Shown in pieces: positions 26,919 to 35,999 of a stretch of 64,000 bases of DNA. The notes under the pieces were generated by a model. The model saw nothing but the letters and a program-made list of their open reading frames with translations, searched no databases and was not told the DNA's origin. The stretch comes from Selenomonadales bacterium 4137-cl. Lineage in GTDB: Bacteria; Bacillota; Negativicutes; Sporomusales; UBA7701. The stretch spans positions 1,710,501-1,774,500 of the forward strand of contig JAUOZS010000001.1 in NCBI GenBank assembly GCA_032334055.1, given 5' to 3'. Each line of letters opens with the position of its first letter. Position 1 is the stretch's first letter. Made by a program: the position numbers and the translations under genes.

Positions 26919-28382
26919 ATGTTTCAATCTTTTCCTTTGGCCCGACGAGCGTATCTGCTTATGGTGATCTTTATTTCCGTACCTTTCGCTTTACTCGCTT
27001 TCCAGCACGCCCAGTACGCCAAGCAGCACCTCCTCAATGAAAAACAGAAAACCCTGCTCACCATCGCCACCATCCTGGAGCAGCGATTTCCCGGTTCGTT
27101 TCGCATTCCCGGCAACGAATCGAGAGGGCTTACAGTAGACGCCAGGCGACACATACTGTATGAAAAGCTCCAGCCAACCCTCCGCGAAGTCGCCATAGAC
27201 TGGCCTGGTTACGGCTTTGGCTACTATGACAGGGATCTGCACATCGTCGCCCTCATTCCCGAAAACCCACGCCTTTTGGGAGCTAAGGCTACAGATGAAG
27301 CGCTTAGGGTATACAAAAGCAGGCACACCGAGACGGTTTACATCGGCAACAGTTTCATGCAGGACAGCGACGCCATCCTTAGCGTCAACTACCCGCTGTA
27401 CCACCGCGGTGAAATCATCGGCCACATTTGGGTAAACGTCAAAGGCCATGATATCCGGGCGGCCTATTACGCAGAGCTGGGAAAAACCCTCGGCGTGCTG
27501 GTGATCATCCTTTTGATCATCCTTGCCGGTGTTTGGTGGCTTAGCTGGAACAACAACTACTCGTTGACAATGCTTGCCGAACATATTAAACAAGGTGGAG
27601 AAGAGGAGGAATATTTCCGCGAATTCCCACAAATAAAGCCGTTGCTCGACACCGTGACCGATCTTAGAAACCGCCTCAGCAACGAATACGCAGCCCAGGC
27701 TCGGGTCGAGGCGGAAATCGCCCGCTTCGACCGCCTCAACTTGATCGGCGAGATGGCTACCGGCGTAGTCCATGAAATACGAAACCCTATGACAGTCATC
27801 AGGGGTTACGTCCAACGGATGATGCTCAAGGCTGACCAGTCCCAGACTGCGCAATACGCGGTAATCATTGAGGAAATCGATCACATGAATGAAACGATGA
27901 CCGCATTTTTATCTCTGGCCAAAAACCGGCGAGTAGAGATAGGGTTACATAACATCAATGGCATAATCGAAAATATTATGCCATTGATCGAAGCTGACGC
28001 CAATAAAGCCGGAGTCCATGTGGATTTTCGTCCTGCCGAGCAACCACTCATGGTCTACGCCGACGACAAAGAGATCCGCCAACTGGTACTAAACCTGGCC
28101 CGTAATGCTATCGAGGCGACGCCGTCCAGGGGAGCGATGTCGGTCCGCACAGCATTAAACGAGAAAGCCGTCTGCCTTACCGTCACCGATACCGGCGAAG
28201 GAATCGCCCCCTGGAACCTTGAGAAAATATTCGACCCGTTTTTTACAACCAAAGATGCGGGCACCGGTTTGGGACTGGCTATCTGCAAAAGTATCATCGA
28301 CAGGCATCACGGCCGCATAGACGTTCAATCCCAACGCGGCCGCGGCACTGTTTTCACTGTCGAGCTGCCCGTTGTAGCCTGA
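26919..28382 (+). CDS. Membrane sensor histidine kinase, possibly a sporulation kinase
   Basis: A 487-residue kinase. ATG 26919 follows CGGTGATTTG; the frame is open further upstream but without a ribosome site. Two helices (residues about 9-28 and 190-212) flank an extracytoplasmic Cache-like sensor (about 160 residues). The H-box is [18 protein letters not shown] and the ATPase has N (NLARNAIEA), G1 (DTGEGI), F and G2 ([12 protein letters not shown]) boxes. The HExRNPxTxxxG H-box resembles KinA/KinB-type phosphorelay kinases. No response regulator is adjacent (orphan), as is usual for sporulation kinases. The signal is unknown. Confidence 0.85.
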   Translation: MFQSFPLARRAYLLMVIFISVPFALLAFQHAQYAKQHLLNEKQKTLLTIATILEQRFPGSFRIPGNESRGLTVDARRHILYEKLQPTLREVAIDWPGYGFGYYDRDLHIVALIPENPRLLGAKATDEALRVYKSRHTETVYIGNSFMQDSDAILSVNYPLYHRGEIIGHIWVNVKGHDIRAAYYAELGKTLGVLVIILLIILAGVWWLSWNNNYSLTMLAEHIKQGGEEEEYFREFPQIKPLLDTVTDLRNRLSNEYAAQARVEAEIARFDRLNLIGEMATGVVHEIRNPMTVIRGYVQRMMLKADQSQTAQYAVIIEEIDHMNETMTAFLSLAKNRRVEIGLHNINGIIENIMPLIEADANKAGVHVDFRPAEQPLMVYADDKEIRQLVLNLARNAIEATPSRGAMSVRTALNEKAVCLTVTDTGEGIAPWNLEKIFDPFFTTKDAGTGLGLAICKSIIDRHHGRIDVQSQRGRGTVFTVELPVVA

Positions 28383-28461
28383 TAAAATATTATTTTGCAT
28401 CTTTCTTGTTAGTTGGCCTGACCAGAGGCCAAATTTTTCTTCTTTCATTACGTCCGATAAT

Positions 28462-28596
28462 ATCTATTATGTTAAGTAACGATGAGTGGGGGGAAATTTG
28501 GGCATGAGTTTCCTCGAACAATGGGCGCAGGCGCTGGCAAGGGTACTGCGTAGCACTCCCCTCGCCAACGGCTGCTGTTACTTAGACATAATAGAT
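28462..28596. repeat. Inverted repeat with 19/20-base arms
   Basis: ATCTATTATGTTAAGTAAC (28462-28480) is the inverse complement, with one insertion and one mismatch, of 28577-28596. About 96 bases lie between the arms, partly covered by a small ORF. It could be the remains of a miniature mobile element or a large hairpin. Confidence 0.7.
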
Positions 28597-28701
28597 GTTA
28601 TGCGACAGGCGTGGACGTTCCCCTACTGTATGATGCCACCGCTGGCGCGTTGGCTGTGGACGATTTACCTCTTTCATTCGCATGGATTGAATAAATCTTG
28701 A
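28504..28701 (+). CDS. Doubtful small ORF across the inverted repeat
   Basis: A 65-codon frame from ATG 28504, with a GGGGGG run 14-19 bases upstream. The product is hydrophobic with several Cys and Trp (YCMMPPLARWLWTIYLF) and resembles no family I know. Part of it is encoded by the right arm of the inverted repeat, which argues against a conserved gene. Confidence 0.25.
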   Translation: MSFLEQWAQALARVLRSTPLANGCCYLDIIDVMRQAWTFPYCMMPPLARWLWTIYLFHSHGLNKS

Positions 28702-28790
28702 AATGCCTAGGTGCGAACGTACAAGCCCCTCATAAAAAATGGCTTAAAACGGCTCGTAGGAGGTCGGATTTCTTGTCCACGTAAATTTTC

Positions 28791-29219
28791 CTATGCAAAT
28801 ATCTTTTTCAGATATTGTGTGACCAGTTTCACTTCGGTAAGATAACCATATGTACTTATAGCAATTGCAATAGCAAATATGATAAGGAATTGTGGTACTA
28901 CCTTGCCAAAAATTCCTGGGATAATCGTAATAAACATAAATAAAACCAAAAATGCAATTAGATAAAAAATGCGAGGACGCATAGATATATCAATTAATGA
29001 ACCTTCCCCATGCTCACTAATCGTACCGCTAACACGTACAATGTACATGTCTCTAAAAATAGGTTCGTCTCTTCGATTGATATAAAACGAGGAACCATCT
29101 ACTTTACCCACGAAAAATTTCGGCGTTGATTTATCGGAAGTAATATGTTTTTGTATAATGGATAATGCTTCTTGGGGCTTTTTGTTTGAAACAATTGCGA
29201 TTTTATGGGTAGTAAACAT
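28791..29219 (-). CDS. Low-GC two-helix membrane protein
   Basis: A 142-residue protein with GGAGGTGAG before ATG 29219. The N-terminal soluble part (ALSIIQKHITSDKSTPKFFVGKV is one long stretch, KFFVGKV a strand) is followed by two helices near residues 88-130. It is AT-rich compared with all neighbours, a sign of recent transfer. Unknown family. It sits in a gene-poor, repeat-bearing patch. Confidence 0.65.
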   Translation of the reverse strand: MFTTHKIAIVSNKKPQEALSIIQKHITSDKSTPKFFVGKVDGSSFYINRRDEPIFRDMYIVRVSGTISEHGEGSLIDISMRPRIFYLIAFLVLFMFITIIPGIFGKVVPQFLIIFAIAIAISTYGYLTEVKLVTQYLKKIFA

Positions 29220-29407
29220 AGGTACACGTCTCACCTCCACAGTTCTCTCACATCTTTGCTATATGTAAATTATACCATAAAATGCCATTTATAGGTTAAA
29301 TCCAAATTCTCATCCCCCTTCCGCTCCACTAAGTTACGCATTTCACATGTATGCTCACTCATGCTCTGCCGCACGTTTGGGGGAATACTGACGAAGAATT
29401 AGTGACA

Positions 29408-29450
29408 CTCCCCGCGCTCCGCTTCGCTATGTGCGGGGCATCTTACGGGG
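29408..29450. repeat. Dispersed hairpin repeat, copy A
   Basis: CCCCGC (29410-29415) pairs with GCGGGG (29433-29438) around CTCCGCTTCGCTATGT and is followed by GCATCTTA. The ordered words match the copy at 39329-39370 over most of 38 bases. Confidence 0.55.
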
Positions 29451-29569
29451 GTACGTTTAGCCTAGTGCAGTACTTAATAAGCATTATCACTAGCCCCCCT
29501 CCCCTTCCGCTTGCGCGGTGTAGTAAAAGTATTGAAAGGGGTTGGCGGCATGACACTCACACTGATGTA

Positions 29570-29597
29570 GGAAGGGAAGGCTTACGCCTCCCCTTCC
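29570..29597 (-). terminator. Hairpin downstream of the SHOCT gene
   Basis: GGAAGGGAAGGC (29570-29581) pairs, with one mismatch, with GCCTCCCCTTCC (29586-29597) around TTAC. It lacks a T-run on the minus strand, so terminator function is uncertain. Confidence 0.4.
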
Positions 29598-29621
29598 TTG
29601 TCGTCATTCGGAAATTCATAA

Positions 29622-29879
29622 TCAGTGATGGATTTGGATGTCTTTTTTCATCTGCTCAAACTCTTCCCGGGTAATTTCGCCTTTGGCGTAGCGCTCTTTC
29701 AAAATTTCGAGAGCTTTGCCGGACTCCGGTGCCAGTCGATTAGGGTGGCTCGACCACGACAGTTTACGTACCAAAACGATGCCACCCCAAATGAGCAAAC
29801 CCCAAAACAGAAGCATCGGTAACATCATGAATATGCCGCCTCCAAACCAGCCTCCGGGACCGCCGAACCAATCGCACAT
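29622..29879 (-). CDS. SHOCT domain membrane protein
   Basis: An 85-residue protein. The Gly/Trp-rich start (GGPGGWFGGGIFMMLP) runs into a membrane helix (LLFWGLLIWGGIVLV). It ends in a SHOCT domain (ALEILKERYAKGEITREEFEQM), a short C-terminal oligomerisation motif. It follows the sensor kinase by one base and is probably the last gene of the two-component operon, perhaps a small envelope partner. Confidence 0.85.
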   Translation of the reverse strand: MCDWFGGPGGWFGGGIFMMLPMLLFWGLLIWGGIVLVRKLSWSSHPNRLAPESGKALEILKERYAKGEITREEFEQMKKDIQIHH

Positions 29880-29880
29880 G

Positions 29881-31797
29881 TTATTTCACCTCTCGTTTTC
29901 CGTTTTTGATAATGGGAAATCTGATTGTAAAGGTCGTACCATCGCCACAGGCGCTGGTCACTTCAACGGTTGCGCCGTGGAGCTCGATAATCTGTCTAGC
30001 AATCGCCAGCCCCAGGCCGGTGCCGCCGCTGGAACGGGATTTATCTGCTTTGTAGAACCGCTCCCATATATGCGGCAAGTCTTCTACGGGAATACCCGCC
30101 CCAGTGTCGGCAACGGATAAGGAAACGCCGTCGTCGCCGGCAATCAGCCGAGCGGCTATTTGCCCCCCTGGCTGCGTAAACTTCAGGGCATTGTCCATCA
30201 GGATAAGCACCAGTTGCGTCAACCGGTCGCCATCGCCCTGAACGGAGGGAACGCTTGGATCAATCTGAATAACTACGGTTACTCCTTTTTCTTCACTTTT
30301 CTGCTTCAACAAAGTGCTGACATTATCGACCACTTCCGCCAGGGATACTTGCTCTATTTCCAGGCCTGCACCGTTCGCCTGCAGCTGGCTTAGATCCAAT
30401 AGCTCAGCGATCAATTTCTCCAAGCGCAGAATTTCGTCGCCCATGACCCGGTGGTATTTCCTTACCTGTCCGCAGTCGGTGACAGTACCGTCCTGCAGCG
30501 CCTGGTTATAACCGCGCATGATGGTTAGCGGCGTCCGTAGTTCATGGGATACGTTGGCGACAAAATCCCGGCGCATTTTATCGGCCAGTTCCATCCGCCG
30601 GACGTATTCACCCAGGTCATGGGCCAGGGAATTGAGGGACTGACCCAGATCGCCCACTTCGTCGCTGGTCGTTACCGTTATTCGCTGGTCGTAATTGCCC
30701 CCGGCCAGGGCAGCGGCTGTTTCCCGCATGGCCCTGAGCGGCCGCGCGATGCCTCTTGCCATATAGGCGGCCAGGACGACGGCAAACAGGATGGCCACTA
30801 CTCCGGCGTAGCTAAGATATTTATAGATATGCTGCAAAAAGTTGTCGATTTCCTCAATCGGCGCGTTAATCATCACCGTGCCGTTCACCGTGCCATTCTG
30901 GCGTATTAACGGCACAGCTACGATAAGCATATTTTCCTCGTAATAGGGATGATAATACGTTTTGGCCCAGGTCTGGCCGTAGTTGGCTCGCACAGCCTGA
31001 ATGATCTCACTCATCCCTTTTATATCAGCCAAGCCGATTGCGGGATTCGGTTGTTCCCCTTTTTGCGCCCCTTGGCCCAAGTCAAGCGTAATCGATGGCT
31101 GCCCTTTGTCCGCCATAATCTTGAGCGCTGGGCCTTCGGCGGTGGCCTGCGCAACACCAGGCGCAGCGCTCCGAGATTGTTGCACTTGCTGACTGTTCTG
31201 TACTTCGGGGCGTCCCATAATATTCTGCCTGTCTGATCGCCAACCGCCCATCATTCCGTGATGACCGCCACTAGGCTGTTCGCTATCCGAATCGACGGAC
31301 CGAGGCGACACCCCGGACTGCCCGCCGCTTGGGCTATTTGGGTTCAGTTGCCCAGGCCGGCCTGCTTGCCGGTTATGCTGCCAGCCGGGCGACATCATGC
31401 CGCCGGATTCGCCCGGAACATCACAGTCCCATCGTTCTTGAGGCATGGGGCTTGGTTTGACGACCGACGCCGGACGACGGGTGACTTGGCCGTCGTCCGG
31501 CCGTTCCTCGGACACGGTAATAAGGTTGAGGTCTTTATCTACCGCCCAGACCCTGGCATCCAGGAAACTGTCCACGCTGTTAACGAAATTGTGAAGCTGG
31601 CCATGGGTAATGCGCCCGTCGTAGTAAGCATTGACCATCCGCGCCATTTCATAGGCTTTATCCGTCAGTTCGTGCTGCTTGCGAGCGACAAAGTAATCGC
31701 GGATGAGCATCGATCCGCCGGCGCCGATCCCGGCAGGCCCCAGGACAACCAGAGCCATAAACGCAGCCAACAGCTTGTATTGCAGCGAGATCCTCAT
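29881..31797 (-). CDS. Sensor histidine kinase with Met/His/Gln-rich sensor loop
   Basis: A 638-residue kinase with GAGGTGCGACC before ATG 31797; the start overlaps the regulator stop (ATGA). Helix 1 is near residues 10-32. An extracytoplasmic domain of about 290 residues contains a low-complexity stretch rich in Gly, Met, His, Gln and Ser (such as GGHHGMMGGWRSDRQ). Helix 2 (residues about 322-345), HAMP, HisKA (VANVSHELRTPLTIMRGY) and a HATPase with [12 protein letters not shown] follow. The loop could chelate soft metals. With heavy-metal efflux genes next door, a metal signal is a reasonable inference. Confidence 0.9.
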   Translation of the reverse strand: MRISLQYKLLAAFMALVVLGPAGIGAGGSMLIRDYFVARKQHELTDKAYEMARMVNAYYDGRITHGQLHNFVNSVDSFLDARVWAVDKDLNLITVSEERPDDGQVTRRPASVVKPSPMPQERWDCDVPGESGGMMSPGWQHNRQAGRPGQLNPNSPSGGQSGVSPRSVDSDSEQPSGGHHGMMGGWRSDRQNIMGRPEVQNSQQVQQSRSAAPGVAQATAEGPALKIMADKGQPSITLDLGQGAQKGEQPNPAIGLADIKGMSEIIQAVRANYGQTWAKTYYHPYYEENMLIVAVPLIRQNGTVNGTVMINAPIEEIDNFLQHIYKYLSYAGVVAILFAVVLAAYMARGIARPLRAMRETAAALAGGNYDQRITVTTSDEVGDLGQSLNSLAHDLGEYVRRMELADKMRRDFVANVSHELRTPLTIMRGYNQALQDGTVTDCGQVRKYHRVMGDEILRLEKLIAELLDLSQLQANGAGLEIEQVSLAEVVDNVSTLLKQKSEEKGVTVVIQIDPSVPSVQGDGDRLTQLVLILMDNALKFTQPGGQIAARLIAGDDGVSLSVADTGAGIPVEDLPHIWERFYKADKSRSSGGTGLGLAIARQIIELHGATVEVTSACGDGTTFTIRFPIIKNGKREVK

Positions 31798-32489
31798 GGT
31801 CGCACCTCGAACTTGTAGCCGATGCCCCAGACGGTTTTTATATCCCAGGGCGTATCCGGCCCGGCGCCCAATTTCTTGCGGAGCCGTTTGACGTGCGTGT
31901 CGACCGTGCGGGTGTCGCCGGAGTAGCTGTAATCCCACACCAGCTCCAGCATCTGTTCGCGGGATAATACTTTACCCGGATGGGAGGTAAGCAGCCATAG
32001 CACCTCAAGCTCCTTGTTGGCTAGCGCCACCGGGTGGCCGAAGGCGATCACGCTGTGTTCGGCCATATTGATAGCGAGGCTGGGCAGATTAACGACATCA
32101 GCGGCGGCGTATTGTTGCGGGGCGGCAGTCCGCCGGAGTACGGCTTTGGCACGAGCCACGATTTCTTTGGGGTTAAATGGCTTTGCCACATAATCGTCCG
32201 CGCCGGTTTCAAGCCCCAGGATACGGTCATCGTCTTCACTGCGGGAAGTCAGGATGATGATGGGCACATTCGAGAACTTGCGGATTTGCCGGCATACCTC
32301 GATGCCGTCGAGCACAGGCATCATGATGTCTAGAATGATGATGTCCGGCTTAACCTGCTGCACAGAAAGAAGCGCCGAAGCACCATCGGCAGCTTCGGCC
32401 ACGGCAAACCCGTCCTGGGTAAAGTAAAGGGATAGCAATTCCCGGATTTGAGCTTCATCGTCCACTATCAGCACTGTTTTGTCGGTCAT
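31794..32489 (-). CDS. OmpR-family response regulator
   Basis: A 231-residue regulator. ATG 32489 has GAGGTGAGC upstream. The receiver domain has VDDEAQ, phospho-acceptor Asp in ILDIMMP, and KPF; the C-terminal winged helix has SREQMLELVWDY and RTVDTHVKRLRKKLG. It is translationally coupled to the kinase gene, so the two are partners. The DUF2680 gene just upstream on the same strand is a likely target or operon member. Confidence 0.95.
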   Translation of the reverse strand: MTDKTVLIVDDEAQIRELLSLYFTQDGFAVAEAADGASALLSVQQVKPDIIILDIMMPVLDGIEVCRQIRKFSNVPIIILTSRSEDDDRILGLETGADDYVAKPFNPKEIVARAKAVLRRTAAPQQYAAADVVNLPSLAINMAEHSVIAFGHPVALANKELEVLWLLTSHPGKVLSREQMLELVWDYSYSGDTRTVDTHVKRLRKKLGAGPDTPWDIKTVWGIGYKFEVRP

Positions 32490-32592
32490 CGTCAGCTCAC
32501 CTCTTGTCCAGGTCCTCCCCTTTACTATACCACAGGCTTTCACGGGGTTGAAACAGCGTACTTATTCCAGCCTGCAGGCTGTGTCTGCCGAC

Positions 32593-32982
32593 CTACCAGC
32601 GGCCCCCTCCGCCACCATGGCCCATGCCATGACCGCCTGACATCCCGTAGCCACCCATCATCCCCATGGGGCCGTGACCGTAAGCGCTGTCGGCGATGTG
32701 CTGCTGCATCCAGGAAATTTGCTGATCGGCCTGAGACTGGGTTATCCAACCCCATTCGACCTGTTTCTGCAGGACTTGTTTTCTTTGGTCGAGCGACTGC
32801 TGCTGCCAGGCGGCAATCTGGGCCTTTTGGTCGTCGGTCAGGTTATTGTAGTTTTGGCCGTAATTTGGGCAATACCAATTCCCCCCCGACTGTGCCGGGT
32901 CTTGAGCCGGAGCGGCAACGACCAAGCCGCTGAAAGAAACCACTACCAGAACAACGGCGACGAATAAACTTGTTTTCTTCAT
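32593..32982 (-). CDS. Exported DUF2680-type protein with Met/His/Gly-rich tail
   Basis: A 129-residue protein with AAAGGAGATG before ATG 32982. A signal peptide (residues 1-24) leads to a helical middle (NLTDDQKAQIAAWQQQSLDQ, then QVEWGWITQSQADQQI) of the DUF2680/YckD kind. The tail from about residue 102 is rich in Gly, Met and His (GHGPMGMMGGYGMSGGHG). The middle recalls Spy/CpxP-like stress proteins; the tail could bind copper or another soft metal. It lies about 100 bases upstream of the two-component system. Confidence 0.82.
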   Translation of the reverse strand: MKKTSLFVAVVLVVVSFSGLVVAAPAQDPAQSGGNWYCPNYGQNYNNLTDDQKAQIAAWQQQSLDQRKQVLQKQVEWGWITQSQADQQISWMQQHIADSAYGHGPMGMMGGYGMSGGHGMGHGGGGGRW

Positions 32983-33092
32983 CAATATCATCTCCTTTGA
33001 TTTCGCTGATTTCAGTATAAATGGTATTTGCGGCATAAGTTTGGCTGAATTAGGAACAAAGTAGGAACTCTTGGGCTTTGCCGGGGAAAGCG

Positions 33093-33124
33093 GCGAAAGC
33101 TCCCGGTATGCAGGGAGCTTTCGC
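33093..33124 (-). terminator. Strong hairpin after the metal-efflux operon
   Basis: A 12-bp perfect stem (GCGAAAGCTCCC, 33093-33104, with 33113-33124). The T-tract is poor, so it may be a terminator or an mRNA-stabilising hairpin. Confidence 0.55.
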
Positions 33125-33155
33125 TTGGCGATGGAACCCGAGCCATATGCCGGCT

Positions 33156-33464
33156 CTAGCTCTGCTGTAAACCGTAGAGAACCAGCTTCTTCCCGAAAAG
33201 GGTGCCTTCTACGTCGATTCTGGGCGAGGCCTGTTCCAAAATTGCCCGGATGCTTTCGTGGACGAACAGGTCAATGTTCATCCGGCTGATTTTCCGGTAT
33301 TCCCCTGATGCTTCCTGGGGTGTGCCGAGCTTCACGGCAGGTATCTCCACGACGCTTTCGCCGCAGCAGCTGCAGCCGGTTTCCCGCCGGTCCAGCCGCA
33401 GCGTGACCGCTGCGCCTTTGTTGCGGATATAGTCCAGGGCTCTAGGTGTAATGTCGAAATTCAT
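33156..33464 (-). CDS. Small CC/Se-motif-type protein in the metal operon
   Basis: A 102-residue cytoplasmic protein whose ATG 33464 overlaps the ATPase stop (ATGA). It starts with FDITPRALDYIRNKG and TLRLDRRETGCSCCGESVVE. The Cys cluster resembles the CC/Se motif family, in which one Cys may be selenocysteine; here all are Cys. It could handle the metal or an Fe-S-like ligand for the pump. Family naming is from memory and moderate in confidence. Confidence 0.7.
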   Translation of the reverse strand: MNFDITPRALDYIRNKGAAVTLRLDRRETGCSCCGESVVEIPAVKLGTPQEASGEYRKISRMNIDLFVHESIRAILEQASPRIDVEGTLFGKKLVLYGLQQS

Positions 33465-35989
33465 ATTCCGGTCCCGTTCCCTACCGCTTTTATCTTCCGC
33501 ATCAGCCGCATGCCGTTGAGCGTGACCAGGATGGACGCACCCATGTCGGCGAACACTGCCAGCCACAGGTTGACCATGCCCAAGAAGGTAGCTATTACGA
33601 AGATGACCTTTACAATGATAGAGAAGCTGATATTCTGCTTGATAATGGCCACTGTCTTGCGGCTGAGCTTAATGGCATAGGCCAGCTTGCCCAGATCGTC
33701 GGCCATCAGAGCTATATCCGCCGTTTCAAGCGCCGTGTCCGAGCCGGCCACGCCCATCGCCACGCCCACCGTGGCGGCTGCTAGCGCCGGCGCGTCGTTC
33801 ACGCCGTCGCCGACCATCACGACATTACCGTATTCCCGGGCGATGCTCTTTACGGCCGCTACCTTATCCTCCGGTAAAAGCTCGCTGTAAAAAGAGTCAA
33901 GCTCAAGCCGTCCGGCGATTGACCCGGCCACACGGTTGTTATCTCCTGTCAGCATGGCTATATGACGCATACCGGAAGCGCGGAGCGACTTAATGGCATC
34001 CTTGCTGTTCTCGCGCAGCGTGTCGGCCACGGCAATCATTCCGTAGAGAGAATCCTTTGCACCCATGAGCATGACCGTCCTGCCTTGCTGTTCAAGTTCG
34101 GCCAGTCTGGGTTCATACTGGGCGAGACCATGACCGAGTTCCTCGAATAAACGGAGATTGCCGATATATATCGTCTTTCCGTCCAGGTCGGCCTGGGCCC
34201 CCCTCCCCACCAACGCTTTGAAGTTTTCCACTTGTTTTAGACTTATGCCTTGTGCTTTAGTGACAATAGCCTTGGCCAGCGGATGCTCCGACCATTTCTC
34301 GATGGCCGCCGCCAGGGCTAAGAACTCCGCTTCGCTCATGCCGTTAGCAGGCAGGATATCAGTTACAGCCGGGCGGCCATGGGTCAGTGTCCCGGTCTTG
34401 TCGAAGGCCATCGCCTTTATGCCGCCCATTTGTTCAAGATAAGCGCCGCCCTTTATCAGCACACCGCGCCGCGAGGCATTGCCAATGGCGGAAACGATGG
34501 ATACCGGTGTTGAGATGACCAAGGCACAGGGACACGATATAACGAGCAGCACAAGTCCTTTGTAAAACCAGGGGGCAAACGGCTGGCCGAAGGCAAGCCA
34601 AGGTACTACCATGACACCGAGAGCGGCTAGCAGTACGGCCGGGGTATAATATTTGGCGAATACATCGACGAACTGCTGCGACGGAGCCTTCTGGGCCTGC
34701 GCTTCCTCCACCAGGTGCATGATTTTCGCCAGCGTCGAGTCGGCGGCTACTTTCGTAACCTCGATCTCCAGCACACCGTGCTCGTTGACCGTGCCGGCGT
34801 AGACACTGTCGCCCGCAGTCTTCTCCACCGGAACGGACTCGCCGGTGATGGTGGCCTGGTTGACCGCCGACGCGCCGCTCTTGACGACGCCGTCCATGGC
34901 GATCCGTTCGCCGGGTTTCACGATAATGGTATCGCCTAATACGATGTCCTCGACGAGCATCTGCAGTTCCTGCCCGTCCCGCCGCACAAGGGCTTCCGGC
35001 GGAGCGAGTTCCATCAAAGCCCGGATGGACTGGCGCGTTTTATCCATGGTGTAGGTTTGCAGAGTGTTGCCGAATGAGAAGAGAAACGCCACTGTTGCGG
35101 CTTCGCCCCATTCACCAATAATGGCTGCGCCGATCACGGCGAAGGTCATAAGAAAATTCATGTCAAACGTCCATGACCTGAGCCCGTAAAGGCCGGTTTT
35201 GGCCGAGTTGTAGCCGCCGATGACTGCAGTCAGGGCAAACAGAGGTATCAGGACCTGTTCGCTTGTTCCGACCCATTCGAGAACGGTGGCGACCAGCAGC
35301 AGTGCGCCGGACACCATGGTCGCAATGGTTCTGGTGTTTTTCCACCAGGCTGCTTTGGCTTGCAACGTACGGGCCGCCTTATCTTCCCGTTCGGCTTTGT
35401 AACCGGCCTGTTCCACCAACCTGAGGATGGCGGAGTCGGACAGAGTATGCTCCACGGTCATTTTGCCGGCGCCGAAGTTGACGGTGGCCAGCCGGATTCC
35501 CGGCGTGGCGGCCAGTTTTTTTTCCAGCTTGGCGGCGCAGTCGCCGCAGTCGAGACCCGAAACGCGATAGACAGTCCGATGGAACCCATGATGGTCCTGG
35601 GCCGCCTTGATGAGCGTCGCCTGATAGCCGAACCCGCTGACCGCCTTAACAAGGTCGGCCGGCTGCACGACAGATCCGTCATAGGTAACTTTCATCTTTG
35701 CGGCGGCAAAGTTCACCTTGGCGTCGATTACGCCTTTGATTCTATTTATGCCTTTTTCAAGTTTCGCGGCGCAGTCGCCGCAATCCAGACCATCCAGATC
35801 AAAAGTGCTGTTTATCTGATGCGCTCCGTCGACGGTTGCCGCAGTTTCCGCAGCCATAACAGCCATTTCGCCCGAACAGCAGCATCCACCGCTACATCCC
35901 GTGGCCATCGGCGGCGGGGCGATAACAGCGGCAGTTCCCGTACCGCAGCAGCCATCCTGGCAGGCTGTGACTATTTTTTCTTTTGCCAT
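33461..35989 (-). CDS. Heavy-metal translocating P1B-type ATPase (Cd/Zn/Pb type)
   Basis: An 842-residue pump; TAGGAG precedes ATG 35989. The Cys-rich leader (CQDGCCG, CSGGCCCSGE) is followed by two HMA domains, both with GLDCGDCAAKLEK. Then come the membrane helices with the CPC metal site (SCPCALVIST), DKTGTLT with the phosphorylated Asp, the SEHPLAKAI nucleotide-binding motif and GDGVNDAPALAAATVG. CPC with acidic HMA sites fits the CadA/ZntA class exporting Cd, Zn or Pb. It is co-transcribed with the upstream CadC-like repressor (10-base gap). Confidence 0.94.
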   Translation of the reverse strand: MAKEKIVTACQDGCCGTGTAAVIAPPPMATGCSGGCCCSGEMAVMAAETAATVDGAHQINSTFDLDGLDCGDCAAKLEKGINRIKGVIDAKVNFAAAKMKVTYDGSVVQPADLVKAVSGFGYQATLIKAAQDHHGFHRTVYRVSGLDCGDCAAKLEKKLAATPGIRLATVNFGAGKMTVEHTLSDSAILRLVEQAGYKAEREDKAARTLQAKAAWWKNTRTIATMVSGALLLVATVLEWVGTSEQVLIPLFALTAVIGGYNSAKTGLYGLRSWTFDMNFLMTFAVIGAAIIGEWGEAATVAFLFSFGNTLQTYTMDKTRQSIRALMELAPPEALVRRDGQELQMLVEDIVLGDTIIVKPGERIAMDGVVKSGASAVNQATITGESVPVEKTAGDSVYAGTVNEHGVLEIEVTKVAADSTLAKIMHLVEEAQAQKAPSQQFVDVFAKYYTPAVLLAALGVMVVPWLAFGQPFAPWFYKGLVLLVISCPCALVISTPVSIVSAIGNASRRGVLIKGGAYLEQMGGIKAMAFDKTGTLTHGRPAVTDILPANGMSEAEFLALAAAIEKWSEHPLAKAIVTKAQGISLKQVENFKALVGRGAQADLDGKTIYIGNLRLFEELGHGLAQYEPRLAELEQQGRTVMLMGAKDSLYGMIAVADTLRENSKDAIKSLRASGMRHIAMLTGDNNRVAGSIAGRLELDSFYSELLPEDKVAAVKSIAREYGNVVMVGDGVNDAPALAAATVGVAMGVAGSDTALETADIALMADDLGKLAYAIKLSRKTVAIIKQNISFSIIVKVIFVIATFLGMVNLWLAVFADMGASILVTLNGMRLMRKIKAVGNGTGI

Positions 35990-35999
35990 GTTTAAACTC

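Larger units (their letters stand above)
29220..29621. other. 400-bp stretch without a convincing gene
   Basis: No frame here has a start with a ribosome site and protein-like composition. It holds a dispersed hairpin repeat (29408-29450) and a second GC-rich hairpin (29570-29597). The region looks like decayed intergenic DNA. Confidence 0.6.

Noticed and set aside
33156..33464. Selenocysteine in the CC-motif protein
   Set aside because: All motif positions are Cys codons and there is no in-frame TGA, so no Sec insertion is needed.
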